NCBI GenBank assembly: GCA_947247005.1
Contig: OX365952.1
Location: 46,294,722-46,358,721, forward strand
Source: Spisula solida
Lineage: Eukaryota > Mollusca > Bivalvia > Venerida > Mactridae
Length of the DNA stretch: 64,000 bases
Direction of reading: 5' to 3'
Shown here: one piece after another, positions 12,029-23,730 of the stretch
Layout of the letters: the number at the start of each line of letters is the position of its first letter
Position numbering within the stretch: position 1 is the first letter of the stretch
The notes under the pieces: generated by a model
The model's database searches: none
Told to the model about the DNA's origin: nothing
What the model saw: only the letters and a program-made list of their open reading frames with translations
Made by a program: the position numbers and the translations under genes

Positions 12029-12115
12029 TTAAAAGAAATACTTTTACGAGACACATAGGAAGTACAATGTACTTCAAATGTCAAACATTTAATGAAATAC
12101 TACGTTGAACCAAGC

Positions 12116-13885
12116 ATGTTTGAATATTTGGAGGGTTTGTATTAAGGAAAAAACAGTGGTGCGAATTAGAAATTTATAATAATGAAGCTGTATTACTTGT
12201 AAATAATTGATAGAATAACATTTCAAACAAAATGAACACACTTGATGATTCGTCATGGACTGTGAATTGTTGACTGTTAACATACAATATAAGTTGTTGC
12301 ATAATGTAGTTTTATTAACTATGATCACCCATGAACTTTTTGTATGATGTACGAGAATATTATATAAATAACACATGTCTGCGAGGGTGGCACAGCATGA
12401 AAAGTTACGTTTAATTTTCTATTAAACGTACCGTAAATGTAGTTATATTCGTAATTTAGATACATTTAATCAGAAAAAGTAGCCATTAAATTCCATATTT
12501 AACTGAAGTTTAATACCACATTTAAGTCGAATTATTCCTACAAGTTTAAGTCACATTTAAGTTGCATTTAAAGGTGTTTAAATATAGAATATAAATGGGA
12601 TTAAATGCACGTTTATGCAATATAAACGTAATATTAAATGCGCTTAAATTTGAAATTTAAGTTGCATTTAAAGGTTATTAAATATCTTTTTTTTCATTAA
12701 ATTTATTCTGCACATATTGTACAAATAAAACAACTAACCACTCAGCAGTTTGTAACTGCATCTTACCAATAAAAACATTTCTGTATCGTACGATTTATAT
12801 AGTTAGACCATACTTTTATTTTGTATGACTAAGTATATATTATTATTATATATGTACTGCTTTTATATTTCAATGTCCATGAACAACCATGAAGTAGAAT
12901 TTAAAGATGTTACATATACACTAGTTGACTATGAAACTACTTAACGATATAATTTGTATTTTAAGTATATTTAACGACAAGAAAAAGAAAATAAAATTTG
13001 CTAATATTTTTATTCAAGGGAGGTAATAAAACAATTATGGAAATTCTTTAATTTTAAAATTTGTGAAATAAAATTATAGATCTACATGGGAACTCAACAC
13101 GAATCTAGTTGGATGTCTGTACAAGAATTATTTGTGATTATATATATAAATAAAATTAAGTTAATATACGGAAAATTAATCGAATTAAATATGGACGTTT
13201 TTGTGAAATTCCAAATAAAAGGAAAGATAATATAGTATTATTTGTGATTAAATTTACAAATTAAATTTAGTTTATATACGGAAAATAAATCGACTTAAAT
13301 TTGACATTTTTGTGAAATTCTAAATAAAAGTAAATATAATAGAATATTATATGCACTTAAACCCGTTTTTCATGCTGTGTTGCAGTAAATAATAACAACC
13401 CGAGAATAGTAGAAGCACTTAGATTGCCGTTATGATAATTTAACACGTACAAACTAAGTCCGCATAAGCATCTGATGATTAGATGGATGAACTTGACAAG
13501 ATTTACTAATTATGACATGTGAAATATACACAATTATATAAATAGCATACGGATACACCCTAGAAGGCTGTTTCCCGGACTCAAATAGTATACATGTTTA
13601 TAAGTAGCCCAGCCTCAATTTTACCACTAGTGATCGATCAAAATATCACATAGTGATCGAACAAAATATCACCGGCAGGTGTATTGGGAAAATGTATTGA
13701 GAGGTCACGTGAGGTATAATGAAAAATATAATTAATCAATAGATGATGTACCGGTCATACGCATACATCTGGAATAACAATACTTTAATTAGAATTAAAA
13801 AGATATGAACGGGGTTCCCCCAAAAACCTCATTATCTGGTTTATCGTAGAAATCACATGTAGCCGTTCATGTACCAACATTGTAA
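12116..13885. other. Segment private to copy I
   Basis: Copy II joins 'aaccaagca' straight to 'aaggaaagaaactgg' (about 32,080), where copy I has 1.77 kb including the AT-rich element. No splice-like ends, so not an intron. Either a copy II deletion or a compound insertion. Confidence 0.75.
12391..13379. mobile_element. 989-bp very AT-rich element with CACAGCATGAAAA ends
   Basis: Left end CACAGCATGAAAA; right end reads the inverse (ttttcatgctgtg). The interior is extremely AT-rich, with repeated 'aagttgcatttaaaggt' (12,558 and 12,660) and a diverged tandem pair of about 115 bp (13,126-13,345, 'atatacggaaaa.taatcga'). No target duplication is apparent. It lies in a 1.77-kb segment (12,116-13,885) absent from copy II. 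Confidence 0.6.
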
Positions 13886-14778
13886 AAGGAAAGAAACTGG
13901 TATTCATTTGAATTTCCAATGAGAACGAATGCATTGTTTGGGATTTATTGATTTTCAATTTAAGACTTGAATCACAAAATACATTTAACACTAACAGTAA
14001 ATTATAGCTTGTTGACACAAATCTGAATATCTCACAAATGTGCAGAGAAAGGAATCATCTGGCTTTTTATATTGATCAGAGTTGATCAGAGTTGCAGAGA
14101 GTGTCGTAGGGCGAATACTTGTGTATACATTTGCCCTTGAATTGTAGATTTATCTAAAGGTTGACTACCAAGTCTACACACCGAACCAAATTCATGAATA
14201 TTGAAGCTATAAAGAAACAAATGAGTGTGTTGACCTAGTAATGTCAAGGTCTGCGTGTCACAGACACCTAGATAAAATATGAAAATGTATTCATATATAC
14301 AGTCTCTCAGGACCGGATAGTTTCGGCCTCTTCCTTAAAAGCTTCAAATACATTGTAGAAGGGCTCATTTTGATCGTGTTTTGAGACACCTGACATCTAC
14401 ACATAGAATACATTATTTTGTATACTTATTGTATAGTATTTGAAGGATGGGAGACGTCACGAAGTAAAAGTTTCAAGAGGATCAGAGGTGTTCTATAATT
14501 ATTTAATGATATTTTACGTATGCTTTCGGGTGATAAAAAGACTGCGTGTAAATAACGCTTATGCCGTGGTGGATACCTAGTCCATATTAACAAGCTTTGG
14601 TTACCAGGGGCCATAATCTGTTGAAATGTTTGTTAGTGTTCCATGACGTTGACAATGTAATGTGTTTACAATGGTTAACAAGTATTCCAATTTTGAAAAC
14701 AATGCCTGTATGGAGTTTGCACATATTTGATTGGTGATAACAATTTCAATGGGACGGACGTGCGGACGCACGCACGAC

Positions 14779-15212
14779 ATGACAATCAATATATGTCTCA
14801 TGCATGAGTGGATGCTGGGGCATAATAAATTAAATAAATTAATAAATTAGTATCCCAATACATTATTCGCACATGTATAATCGTGTCAATGAACAATTTT
14901 AGGTTTTTGATGAAATGTGTATAAAAACAGTACAAAATGTATACATTTTTAATAAAAAAATGCAATCAATAAATTAAAAAAATAAACAGCTATTGACATG
15001 ACTATCAATATAATATTATTATGTCTCATGCATGAGTGGATGCTGGGGCATAATAAATGAAATAAATTAATAAATTAGTATCCCAATACATTATTCGCAT
15101 ATGTATAATCGTGTCAATGAACAATTTTAGGTTTTTGATGAAATGTGTATAAAAACAGTATACATTTTTAATAAAAAAATGCAATCAATAAATTAAAGAA
15201 ATAAACAGCTAG
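14779..15212. repeat. 219-bp tandem duplication private to copy I
   Basis: 'atgtctcatgcatgagtgga' through 'aaacagct' occurs at 14,779-14,997 and again at 14,998-15,212 with very few differences, while copy II has one unit (32,997-33,200). This is a recent local duplication, younger than the I/II split. Confidence 0.9.
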
Positions 15213-15766
15213 AAGCATCCCATTTACTGAAAAAAATCAATACCGGCCTAGCGTAGAGTATATTGTGATTGAAACCTTATCACTTATTTAATCTATTTAC
15301 GATGCAACTTTGTAGTCTTCAAGTAGTCTGTGACATTCTATTTAGAAACATGATGCACATAGAAGTGTTCCGGTGCGACGGCAATAACTAAACCAGATAC
15401 GTCATTTTACGTCAATCAATTACTAGTATATAAATAATTCTGTTTCGCTTAAGAGTATGTACTGTAGAACTAAGATGACTCGAACGGGTTTTCATCGAAC
15501 GACATAGAAACCTTGAAGATGTTAATCCGTCCAGTCAAAACGAGCAGTAGGATGAAAATGGAATAGTAACAAAAACCTGACTCGACAAAATATTATTTGT
15601 AGAAACCATGACTGTCCTGTCTGAATACATAGTAGCAAAAACTGAGTTTACTTGGGTGCTTGAATATAATTGGTTCCACCATATATGTAACAACATTTGA
15701 TTACTTTATTGACAGCTCTAATTAGAAGCTATTTATATGTAAATTGTATAATAAGTCGCATTCAAG

Positions 15767-16050
15767 TTTGCACGAACCAATTGCTTTCCTATAGGGACTT
15801 TCTATTCCAGGCATGTAGTTCAATTTTCTCTGAATCGACAACACACGTACATTACCCATTGAAGATGACTATGCATATCCAAGGAGATTGTCATTTGGTT
15901 TCAACTATTACAAAAACACTTACAGTCACTTCCAGACCTATTCACTTTAAGTATCGAAATTCTTTCCAAATGGTTATCGTTGAACTATGATATAGACGCA
16001 ATTAGAAGTAATGGAGACGATTATTTAATGACTCTTGCGATGTGGTCCTT
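15767..16050 (+). pseudogene. DIDAIRRN exon, frameshifted (copy I, P2)
   Basis: Same exon as 33,747-34,035. It reads VCTNQLLSYRDFLFQACSS, then loses four bases (atgACTATGCATATCC against ATGCCTATAGATGCATATCC) and one A of an A run, which shifts the frame. The donor has changed from GTGAGT to GTGGGT. The downstream codons for YDIDAIR are still present in another frame. The copy I version is therefore inactivated. Confidence 0.65.
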
Positions 16051-16136
16051 GTGGGTATCATTCTAAGAAATATTATTTTAACACACGATATTCCACCAAC
16101 ATCACAAAAAGGATTTTTCGTTAGTTTTCAATTATT

Positions 16137-16221
16137 ACAAAAACTCTTGCAGTCATTTCCTGGTTTATTCACTTAAAGTATTAAATTGCAACCCAACCTA
16201 GCGATGTCGTCCTTGTGAGTA
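16137..16221 (+). pseudogene. Short duplicate of the DIDAIRRN exon (copy I, P3)
   Basis: 'acaaaaactcttgcagtcat', 'ttcacttaaagtatt' and 'gcgatgtcgtccttgtgagt' repeat, in order, pieces of the exon just upstream with the middle removed. The GTGAGT is kept. It is a deleted tandem copy with no usable frame. Confidence 0.55.
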
Positions 16222-16236
16222 TGATTCTTAGAGATA

Positions 16237-16412
16237 CAGTCAGGTCTCGATACAACGACACCGTTTGTTTCCAAGAAAAAAGTCGTTGTAACGAATATGT
16301 GAGTATACTGAATTGATACAAAGAGCGTTTTGTAATACTTTTGTTCCTAAATATGATGTCAGTATAAGGAACTTGTCAGTATATCGGGCGTCTGAATACC
16401 AAGAACTGACTG
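16237..16412. mobile_element. 176-bp MITE with CAGTCAG ends (copy I)
   Basis: Starts CAGTCAGGTCTCGATAC. The right end, inverted, reads CAGTCAGTTCTTGGTAT. TA flanks are at 16,235-16,236 and 16,413-16,414. The tandem 'tcgttgtaacgaa' text and these ends are typical of pogo/Tigger-derived MITEs (family knowledge). It is non-coding. Confidence 0.75.
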
Positions 16413-16528
16413 TATTAATTTAACACATGCTATTACATCAACATCACAGAAAGTAACGCATAACTATGCCCTTATCTCTGGAAAAGTTATTTAAATGGAG
16501 GACCCGACATAAATCGATGTCAATGAAC

Positions 16529-16786
16529 TTAACCTTGTGCATAATCTGCAGCACCTCTAACTTCGAAATTTGCGCTTGAGGTGCTTAAGGTGTTATCAGT
16601 ACTGTACTGTTTGGCCCAGTGCCTCGTCTTGACCGTCACTAGTGTGTACATTAAAGGGTCAAATACATTGAGTAAGTCTAATATATATTTACATGTATGC
16701 ACATTTGTTCTAATAATGGGAATGTGAAGTTTCCATATATAACATAAAACCGCACTGCAAGATGACAAATTATACAATAAGATCAT
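16529..16786 (-). pseudogene. GPCR-like C-terminal (TM7) remnant (copy I)
   Basis: An 85-codon minus-strand frame. It contains a hydrophobic stretch (MILLYNLSSCSAVLCYIW), then a second one ending LLNVFDPLMYTLVTVKTRHW and a polar tail NTLSTSSANFE. DPLMY followed by a basic tail resembles the NPxxY/DPxxY motif at the end of TM7 in rhodopsin-like receptors. The same frame continues upstream through more hydrophobic residues but is broken by a TAA, and no DRY or CWxP segment was found. Changes relative to copy II are mostly amino-acid altering, as in a pseudogene. Receptor identity is unknown, and a chance hydrophobic frame in AT-rich DNA is possible. Confidence 0.35.
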
Positions 16787-18469
16787 GATAAAATACAGAT
16801 AGAAAATGATTTATAACGTAATACACGCAACCAAAGATAGTGCAAGTGTAACATAACATGTCAAAGAAGAATTTAGAAGCCACAATATTTTCAAGTGGTT
16901 TAGTCCCAACGAAGCAGAAAACAAATGCTGTAGAAAACAAAGATAAAAAGCATATTTGTCAATGATTTTAAGAAAATGTGTTAAGAAGAATTAAAAACAA
17001 ATCTAGAGGAATAGGATTACAACCCCAAACGAATTAGTTCAGATGAGGCGTGGATAACTTCCCCAACACTAAAGAAAATTTCCATTCCAACAGCTTACTA
17101 TCTGAATGAAATAATTATAGCACAGCTTTATATGACGGCCTATCCGCGTATCTATGGTACAGTATAAAATCAATCCGCTGGCTTTTAAATTGACTTAAAA
17201 GAATTAATTAATCATAGTTGACAGCTTCATCAAATGGTGTATTAGAAACGGCTAAATTCAATCCTAAGCCTGCATGTGAAAAGCCATACGTAATATATAC
17301 GATCCATTGCTGTCAGAATCAAATTGAATGAAAAGGTAATATATAGGTATACGGTATACTGAATTCAAATTATTACGGATATAACATTAATAATACAAAG
17401 CTTAGTTTGCATAGGATGTCTTCACAACAAATTGAATATAAGAAAACATAAACAAAACAACAATACAGGTTTTCAAACAGTAATACATTTTGGATCCGTA
17501 TATACATTAAAACTATGAATATTACAATGGATGTACTGTATTACTGTGATCTAAAACGTATGTTTAAACCAAGTAAATAAAAACAATGCCCATAGGACTT
17601 CAGCGAACTCATACCTGGGTGTAGTAATTCACATGCTGATACAGTCACTAGTTAACAACATTCACCACTAAAATAATTTGTCAAGATGCTGCAGACCTCC
17701 CAACAATGCAAACAAACACTAAATATGCTATTACAACCTGATTGGTTAATATGTTAGTAATGATTCTGGAATATTTATCCGTTCAACGTTATAAGTAGTG
17801 CCCAAAGTCCGATAAATTAGGTGATTCCTTCCAGTGAACTATCATAATCCACGATCGTACCATTTCGTTCGGTATTGGTGCCATGTTTCTACCCAGTACA
17901 AACTTGAAGTTGGGATGAGTAAATATGGAATGTTGTTTATCTAATCTTAGTTAATGAATGATGCAAATAGTCAAGTTCATGTATGCAAACATGATTACTG
18001 TAGTTGTTTCTTATCTTCTAAGGAGGACGCCGCGAAGACAATAATCAAATATAATTTTATTACATATCATTTCTCGAACGAAGTCGTCTATTGGATTGTA
18101 CTGAGTAACGATCAAGCATGACAAAATCCATTATTGAAAGTACACATATCGTTATTGAAACAAACCGTTATAATATTTGATCGCATAACTTATTGCATGA
18201 GTTATTTACATTATAATAAGTTCTCAAACCAAATACCGCTTCCCATATATTATCAGAACAAAACTAATGAAAGTAAAGTCGTACACATATCTATATTGTT
18301 TGATGGGTTTGGCAATGAGGGGCGTACATTTGCAATATGTCGTCGTTTTCAAACTAACGGATAAGCCAGCTAGCAGTGGTTCTTGCGACAAGAATGACAT
18401 GAAAACGTTCGTTTTCATATTGTATAACTACACATGTACATATTTCGAAAACAATCAGCATTAAAACAG

Positions 18470-18690
18470 ATATTATTGAGTCGGACAGGGAAGGCAGCAC
18501 TAAACATTACCAACCGAGCACAAAAAACAATCCAGACCCAATGTACAACACATAACCCCAAGCTGAATGACCTAGTTTTAAGTGCTTCAAAATTAAAGAA
18601 TAACAGTATTCAAAAGCTGAATGTCATCATAAACAAGCATGCACCATTCGAGCTAGGCTGGGCATGTCAGCAGTCTGACCTAATCCTGTG
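18470..18690 (+). repeat. GACAGGGAAGGCAGCAC-family repeat (copy I, second)
   Basis: Starts 'ttattgagtcggacaggg' with one monomer (accgagcacaaaaaacaatc) and the 'aagctgaatg' blocks. It is shared with copy II at 36,480. The overlapping reading frames are repeat-derived. Confidence 0.75.
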
Positions 18691-18998
18691 AAGCAACATT
18701 ACATTAACAGCAATGACCTAACTATCTGATATATAGAATCCATCAGTTCATGTGACTACCTACACAAATCAAATGTAAATAAGGCATAGAGTATTAGCTA
18801 TCAAGGAACATACATATACACCATAGAACGTTATTCCAGAACCACCAATTGTCATTTAATACAACTATTACAAATGGGACCGGGGCACAATACTAGTATT
18901 ATACAAATATATACGAACGTCGCGTTGAATGATCAATACTAAAACCACAATTAGGTCAGTTACCAATTGCAAATTTCTTTTACAAGAAACATCGCACT

Positions 18999-19265
18999 TC
19001 AAATTGGCAATGCACTTAGCATTGACAAACTTTCTCTAATCTGATTATTGGCAAGATTGCTTCCGCAATAACGAAGTAGATGGACAAAATTATGTAAATA
19101 CAGAGATGACAAGTCTACCCATCTCACTTGGAGATCTCTCAAACCACATGGTGATAATTGCAAATATATAAATCTACACAGAGAAAGTAGATGTGTTTGT
19201 GCAATGGCCTTACTTAATCTGGCAAATGCCACAATACAGAGCAGATACAATAGCAACATTCGCAA
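18999..19265 (-). pseudogene. Signal-peptide and LRR-like fragment (copy I)
   Basis: An 88-codon minus-strand frame starting MRMLLLYLLCIVAFARLSKA, a plausible secretory signal. It continues with LQLSPCGLRDLQVRWVDLSS LYLHN and LANNQIRES, which follow the spacing of leucine-rich repeats (LxxLxLxxN). No complete LRR array or TIR domain follows. Copy II has the same start but loses one base in the 'aaaattatg' run and shifts frame. It may be the first exon of a secreted LRR gene or a remnant. It partly overlaps a repeat-like plus-strand sequence. Confidence 0.3.
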
Positions 19266-20174
19266 CCCAGCTGTTAAGTGTTGTTCTTGTTCACCTTCGT
19301 GTTTGTCATTGTTGCGTGTGCTTGTGGTCTGTGATTTCCTTTCCGTTTTGTGTGTTACTTTTTTGCCTTACGTACCCCGTTGTTTCTGATGCGAGCTGCC
19401 TTCCCTGTCCGAATGGTTATACCGAAAAGGAGATACAGAATAAATAGATAGCAATTGCAAATCAGACAATAAATTGACCGCATTATCCATATACAATAGA
19501 AAACACTAGTCAAGACGATTAAATTGTATCATATTGAGCCATAACTAGGTTAAGGTTAAGTATGTTTTTTTTGTTACACAGAGGTAATGATCCAAGTATC
19601 AATTTCATATCCATGCTAGAACAAAGATGTTTAAATAATTGATTATGTAGGCGAAAGAAAGAGGTTTAAAATATTGAACCGTCATTAAAATGAAAACTCT
19701 CTCTTCCTAGTAAACAGATAATTTATCTCCGAAAAACGTAATTGACAGAAACTGTGATAGAACTGACTGAACTCGAAGCACTTATCATCGTCAAATCTAT
19801 TTGATTAAACTCATTCTTTCCACAGAGATATTTGATTCACTGACGGGTCTTGTTTATTTTTCTGATAACATGGTACCGTGCTATCCAAATCTATGCTTAT
19901 TGTATACGACATTACGCCATTACTGTTGTTTGTCAATGTCATATTAATATACTACTTAAGGTTATTCCGAAAATAAACAAGTGTAATACATGTATGACTA
20001 TCCTTTTTATAGACACAACTTTTTACATACGTATTAAAAGATGGCAAAATATGTGAGCAGAATAAAGACAAAGCTAACGCTTATTAAGACAAGTCGATCT
20101 TATTTTAACGTCCTGACCAGATACAACAAATAAGAGCTTTTGACAAAGCGTATATTTCAAGTGTGGTCAACATG

Positions 20175-20462
20175 TCATATCATTGAACGAAACCTCTTGT
20201 GTCGACTCAGGACAACGTCTGAAGTATTTTTAACGATTGCCAAACGCTGGCTGCAATTATTGAAGTAAGGCCCGAGTTTAATGCGATAACAGTTGGAAAC
20301 AACAATCCATATCGATGCTATTTTTACATTTTTTTGGATGACGACAATCCAGTTTTTTTCAATTAGTAATTGCCAGTCTATCGATTCTGTCATTGCTGTA
20401 TTAGGATTTATTATTTCTTTAATATAATCTGCAACTCTCACTCTGGAGAAATAAAAAATCAA
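20175..20462 (-). pseudogene. Unidentified frame, intact in copy I only
   Basis: A 95-codon minus-strand frame. The part after a possible acceptor (gagagttgcag) reads DYIKEIINPNTAMTESIDWQ and continues LLIEKNWIVVI. Copy II (38,092-38,420) keeps ADYAKEIINPNTAMSESID in frame but is disrupted after NWIVVIK. No family recognised. Could be a broken exon. Confidence 0.25.
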
Positions 20463-20679
20463 TGAATAATTGACCTCTTTTATCGATATCAGCTAATGCG
20501 CTTTGTAAAATGACATTTCAATTTAATAGGCTTGCATACCTATTGGCGATAGTTCAAGTTTCTATATGGCTTCAAGAAAATGCAAATATCAGTTTTCAAA
20601 ATAATATATATACTCGTAGTATTTGACAGTTTGTCTGTATATTTATGGTTATTATATTTCTACGGTCATAGTATACTCC

Positions 20680-21640
20680 ATCCTTTTAAGCGAACGGCAA
20701 ATGCCCTTGACCCAATGATACGATGTTGCGACACAAACTGTTATTTCGAGTCTTTATCATCTAATTAATAAAGCTATTTAGCTTGGAGAAATCTTATAAA
20801 ACCATCAGTATAAACTATAATATATTAGCGACATCATTAAATGATGTACACAATGGTATAAGCATCACTGATAGTTTCTAACATTATCATAACACTGAAC
20901 GTGTATATAAGAAAGATTGCTGACGCATTATAATGCAAGAAGAAAATCACCATAAAAAGGATATTGAATAAAAAATAAATAAAAATACAAAAACAATTGA
21001 GTGAGGACAAGGTAAATGGTAGCAGAAATTCTATCTATGGTAGGATACACAAATTATTTTTTTCTGTTACTAATGCGTTCCAGTACTTTGGTACATTGGT
21101 TTATAGATAATGTTCCATGTGATTTCCTTGCAAACCGTTTGTAAATGATTGCCTTTTTGTCCTTTTCTTATTTCATTTACACAGTGTCATTATTCAACAG
21201 CAATAACACTTGTATGTTTTACACTGGTGATGGTCAATTTAAGTAAACTGTATAATTTGAAGAATGTGAAGAAGCTTTTTGAGGGCAGTGTATATAAAAG
21301 AACCTCATCACTTATGAAAACAAATGTGTTGTTTTGTCAAAAAAAAAACGTAAATGTTCAGGTATTCAGATGTTTTGACCTCCATTAAACTCATAGACGG
21401 GGAGAAAAAATTGGAAATGGGTTTCCCTTTTGGGGTCCAAAAACTGTATTCAGATGTCAACCTATGGAAAATTTGTGCACTGTAGATATTGAAATAATAG
21501 TGACGTTAAAGAAATCAAAATATACGGATCTGATTTTCAAAAACACTAGCATAATTTATATCGTGTCAGAACTATATTTAACAGCCTATTGAAATTAAAA
21601 CAGATACAGAAAAGTGCAATTCGAGTTGTTGCGAATAGTA
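20680..21640. other. Segment private to copy I
   Basis: Copy II runs from 'actcgtagtatttgacag' to 'ggaagttatatgttcagcat' in about 110 bp (38,590-38,720), against about 1.05 kb in copy I. The extra sequence is AT-rich without convincing coding content. No terminal repeats seen. Confidence 0.7.
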
Positions 21641-23730
21641 GTAAAACCGTTAGAAAGAAGGAAGTTATATTTTTATCATAGTAAACGTCAGCGTACAACA
21701 CAACACTAAAAAGTGTTGATATATCAAAAATATGATGAGCATGTAGAGAAATGTCAGGAGTATTATTGACATCGCTTATGCATTTGTTCCCCCACCTTGT
21801 CTAGTCCCAATGGTATCAGATATCGCTTTAGGCGCATTGATTGGTTGAATTGTAACCAAGGACCAATGAAAACACGTGTGATCATTACCCCATACATTCT
21901 GTCACTTTAACTAATGGTAATTGCCCTCTGTAGAATAAAAACCATCATATAAATATTTCAATATATCATAAATAACCTAATATGGTACAGATTATTTCTA
22001 GTATAACTAGATCTAATTAATAATACTGACCGACATTACCAGGGATAAACGCAAACATTCATTAGTAAGCTGCTTAATTTAAATATAGACAAAAGAGAGA
22101 ACTGTTTGCTATAAAATAATATTAGTCAGGTATTGGCATTAGGATTTACTTTGTTTTTAGCTATGCATGAAACACAGTGTTAACATCCGTATTGGTTCGT
22201 CACCACACCCGTCGGGTTAAACATAGCAGTAATAATACTTGTAATCATTTATCGTTAGTTATCATAAGGGAAAGCAGCAACCAACAGAAACAGCAGAGCA
22301 AGAACAGCACAACAACGAACTCACGAAAAAGAAGATTAAAAAATCACAAATTGACAAATGCTATGGCATTTAGTTACTGGTTGTATGTGGATACACTTTC
22401 AGCAAAGGCTAGTACACCGAGTACTTTTTAAAATGACTTTATACAGCCATAGATTAGGAAATGTTTATGCTATATGGAATATTAGCGAATTGAGTAAATT
22501 GCAAAATTCGCCAATATTCCAACAACTAAACCCTTTATACATAGTACGTACAGAAAGTGATTTCAAGAATTTCGTTAATTAGTAGGTTAATAACATTAAT
22601 AAATAGAACATGTTACGTATATCCGTGCCCTCATAAATAATTAAATATTGACGTGTTTCTTTGTATTGATGGCATACCATATTATGTAAGTCTAACTATA
22701 AAACAGTTGGAGGCCGCCTTCAATAATCAAATAAATGAACTTTGCTACATTAGTACTACTGCCATACACTTTGGTGTTTCCTTATTGTACTACAAACTGT
22801 ATAAAAATGAGTTTAACTCGTCTCGAATAAACCACATTAAGCATTCCTTTCATCATTCCAATGGCGTGTTTGTTAAATGTTATATTCTAAAAACGTGCAT
22901 TGCACTTCGTTTCAAATTATCGGTAATTATGTAGCAATATAAATTCCTTAATAATTTGTTGGCTACAGAAAGTTACCTCATAACGAACTAGAAAATTAAA
23001 AGTCACGGAGACAATAAAAACAGACTCCCTACATCGACAGCCTGCCGATCAGTCAAAGATATAGCAGACAACAGCGTACCACGAGAACAATCCTCAAATA
23101 TAAGATACAGAGATACTGTCTTGTTTAGTAAGCGTATCACTAGCGTAGATGTATGCTAGCGTTTTTGAGTTTATACAAAGGTATAGTTTGACAGTGCCAT
23201 AACAGAAAATGCTATAGGTACGACATTTAAAATAGATGGACATATTTCGTGCCATAAGAGATCACTATCAAAGAACAGAAACTTGATTAAATGCATTTCA
23301 AATGACACACGGGTGGTTTCAAACGAAGCAGTCAGAGTCTTTGAAAATATTAGCATGCCTATTTAATAAGTAAAATATTATGACAGATGAGTTAGCTTTT
23401 ACGCTGCTACTTTCACTCACATTGGTACAAACTAGTGTCTCTTAAAATAGATATTCTAAAAAAAGTGCAATTACTGTAATACTGCACTGGAAAAGATTGC
23501 GATACATGGAGCTGTTATACAGCCTTTTTAGTTTAACTACGATGCAAAAATCAGATTGGGTGGCTATTAACATCATTTATGTTTGCTTTACATTGTCTAA
23601 ATTTCCCTTCACTTGTCTACATGCATTCAAGGATGGTGGGTTTTAATTGGAGTTCGCTATTTGAAAGTTTCTTGAAGTTCTACAACGATCGCTGATTTGT
23701 CCGCGATTTTCCCCGACAAAAATACAATTT

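Larger units (their letters stand above)
1..23730. repeat. Tandem macro-repeat, copy I (left-truncated)
   Basis: First visible copy of a large direct repeat. Matching anchors: 2,000 corresponds to 23,731 and 45,370; 5,609 to 27,497; 7,178 to 29,084; 15,697 to 33,677; 19,193 to 37,222; the end at about 23,694 (gatttgtccgcg) matches 42,120. Collinearity and orientation are the same throughout, with indels. From the start of the second A sub-repeat to the next unit the period is about 21.7 kb. The left end is cut by the window inside an inserted element. Identity to copy II is high by eye (most lines differ at a few bases per 60), so the duplication is not ancient. An exact value needs alignment. 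Confidence 0.93.

Noticed and set aside
12116..13885. Intron present in copy I and spliced (processed) copy II
   Set aside because: Junctions lack GT/AG and surrounding introns and repeats are retained in copy II, so it is an ordinary indel.
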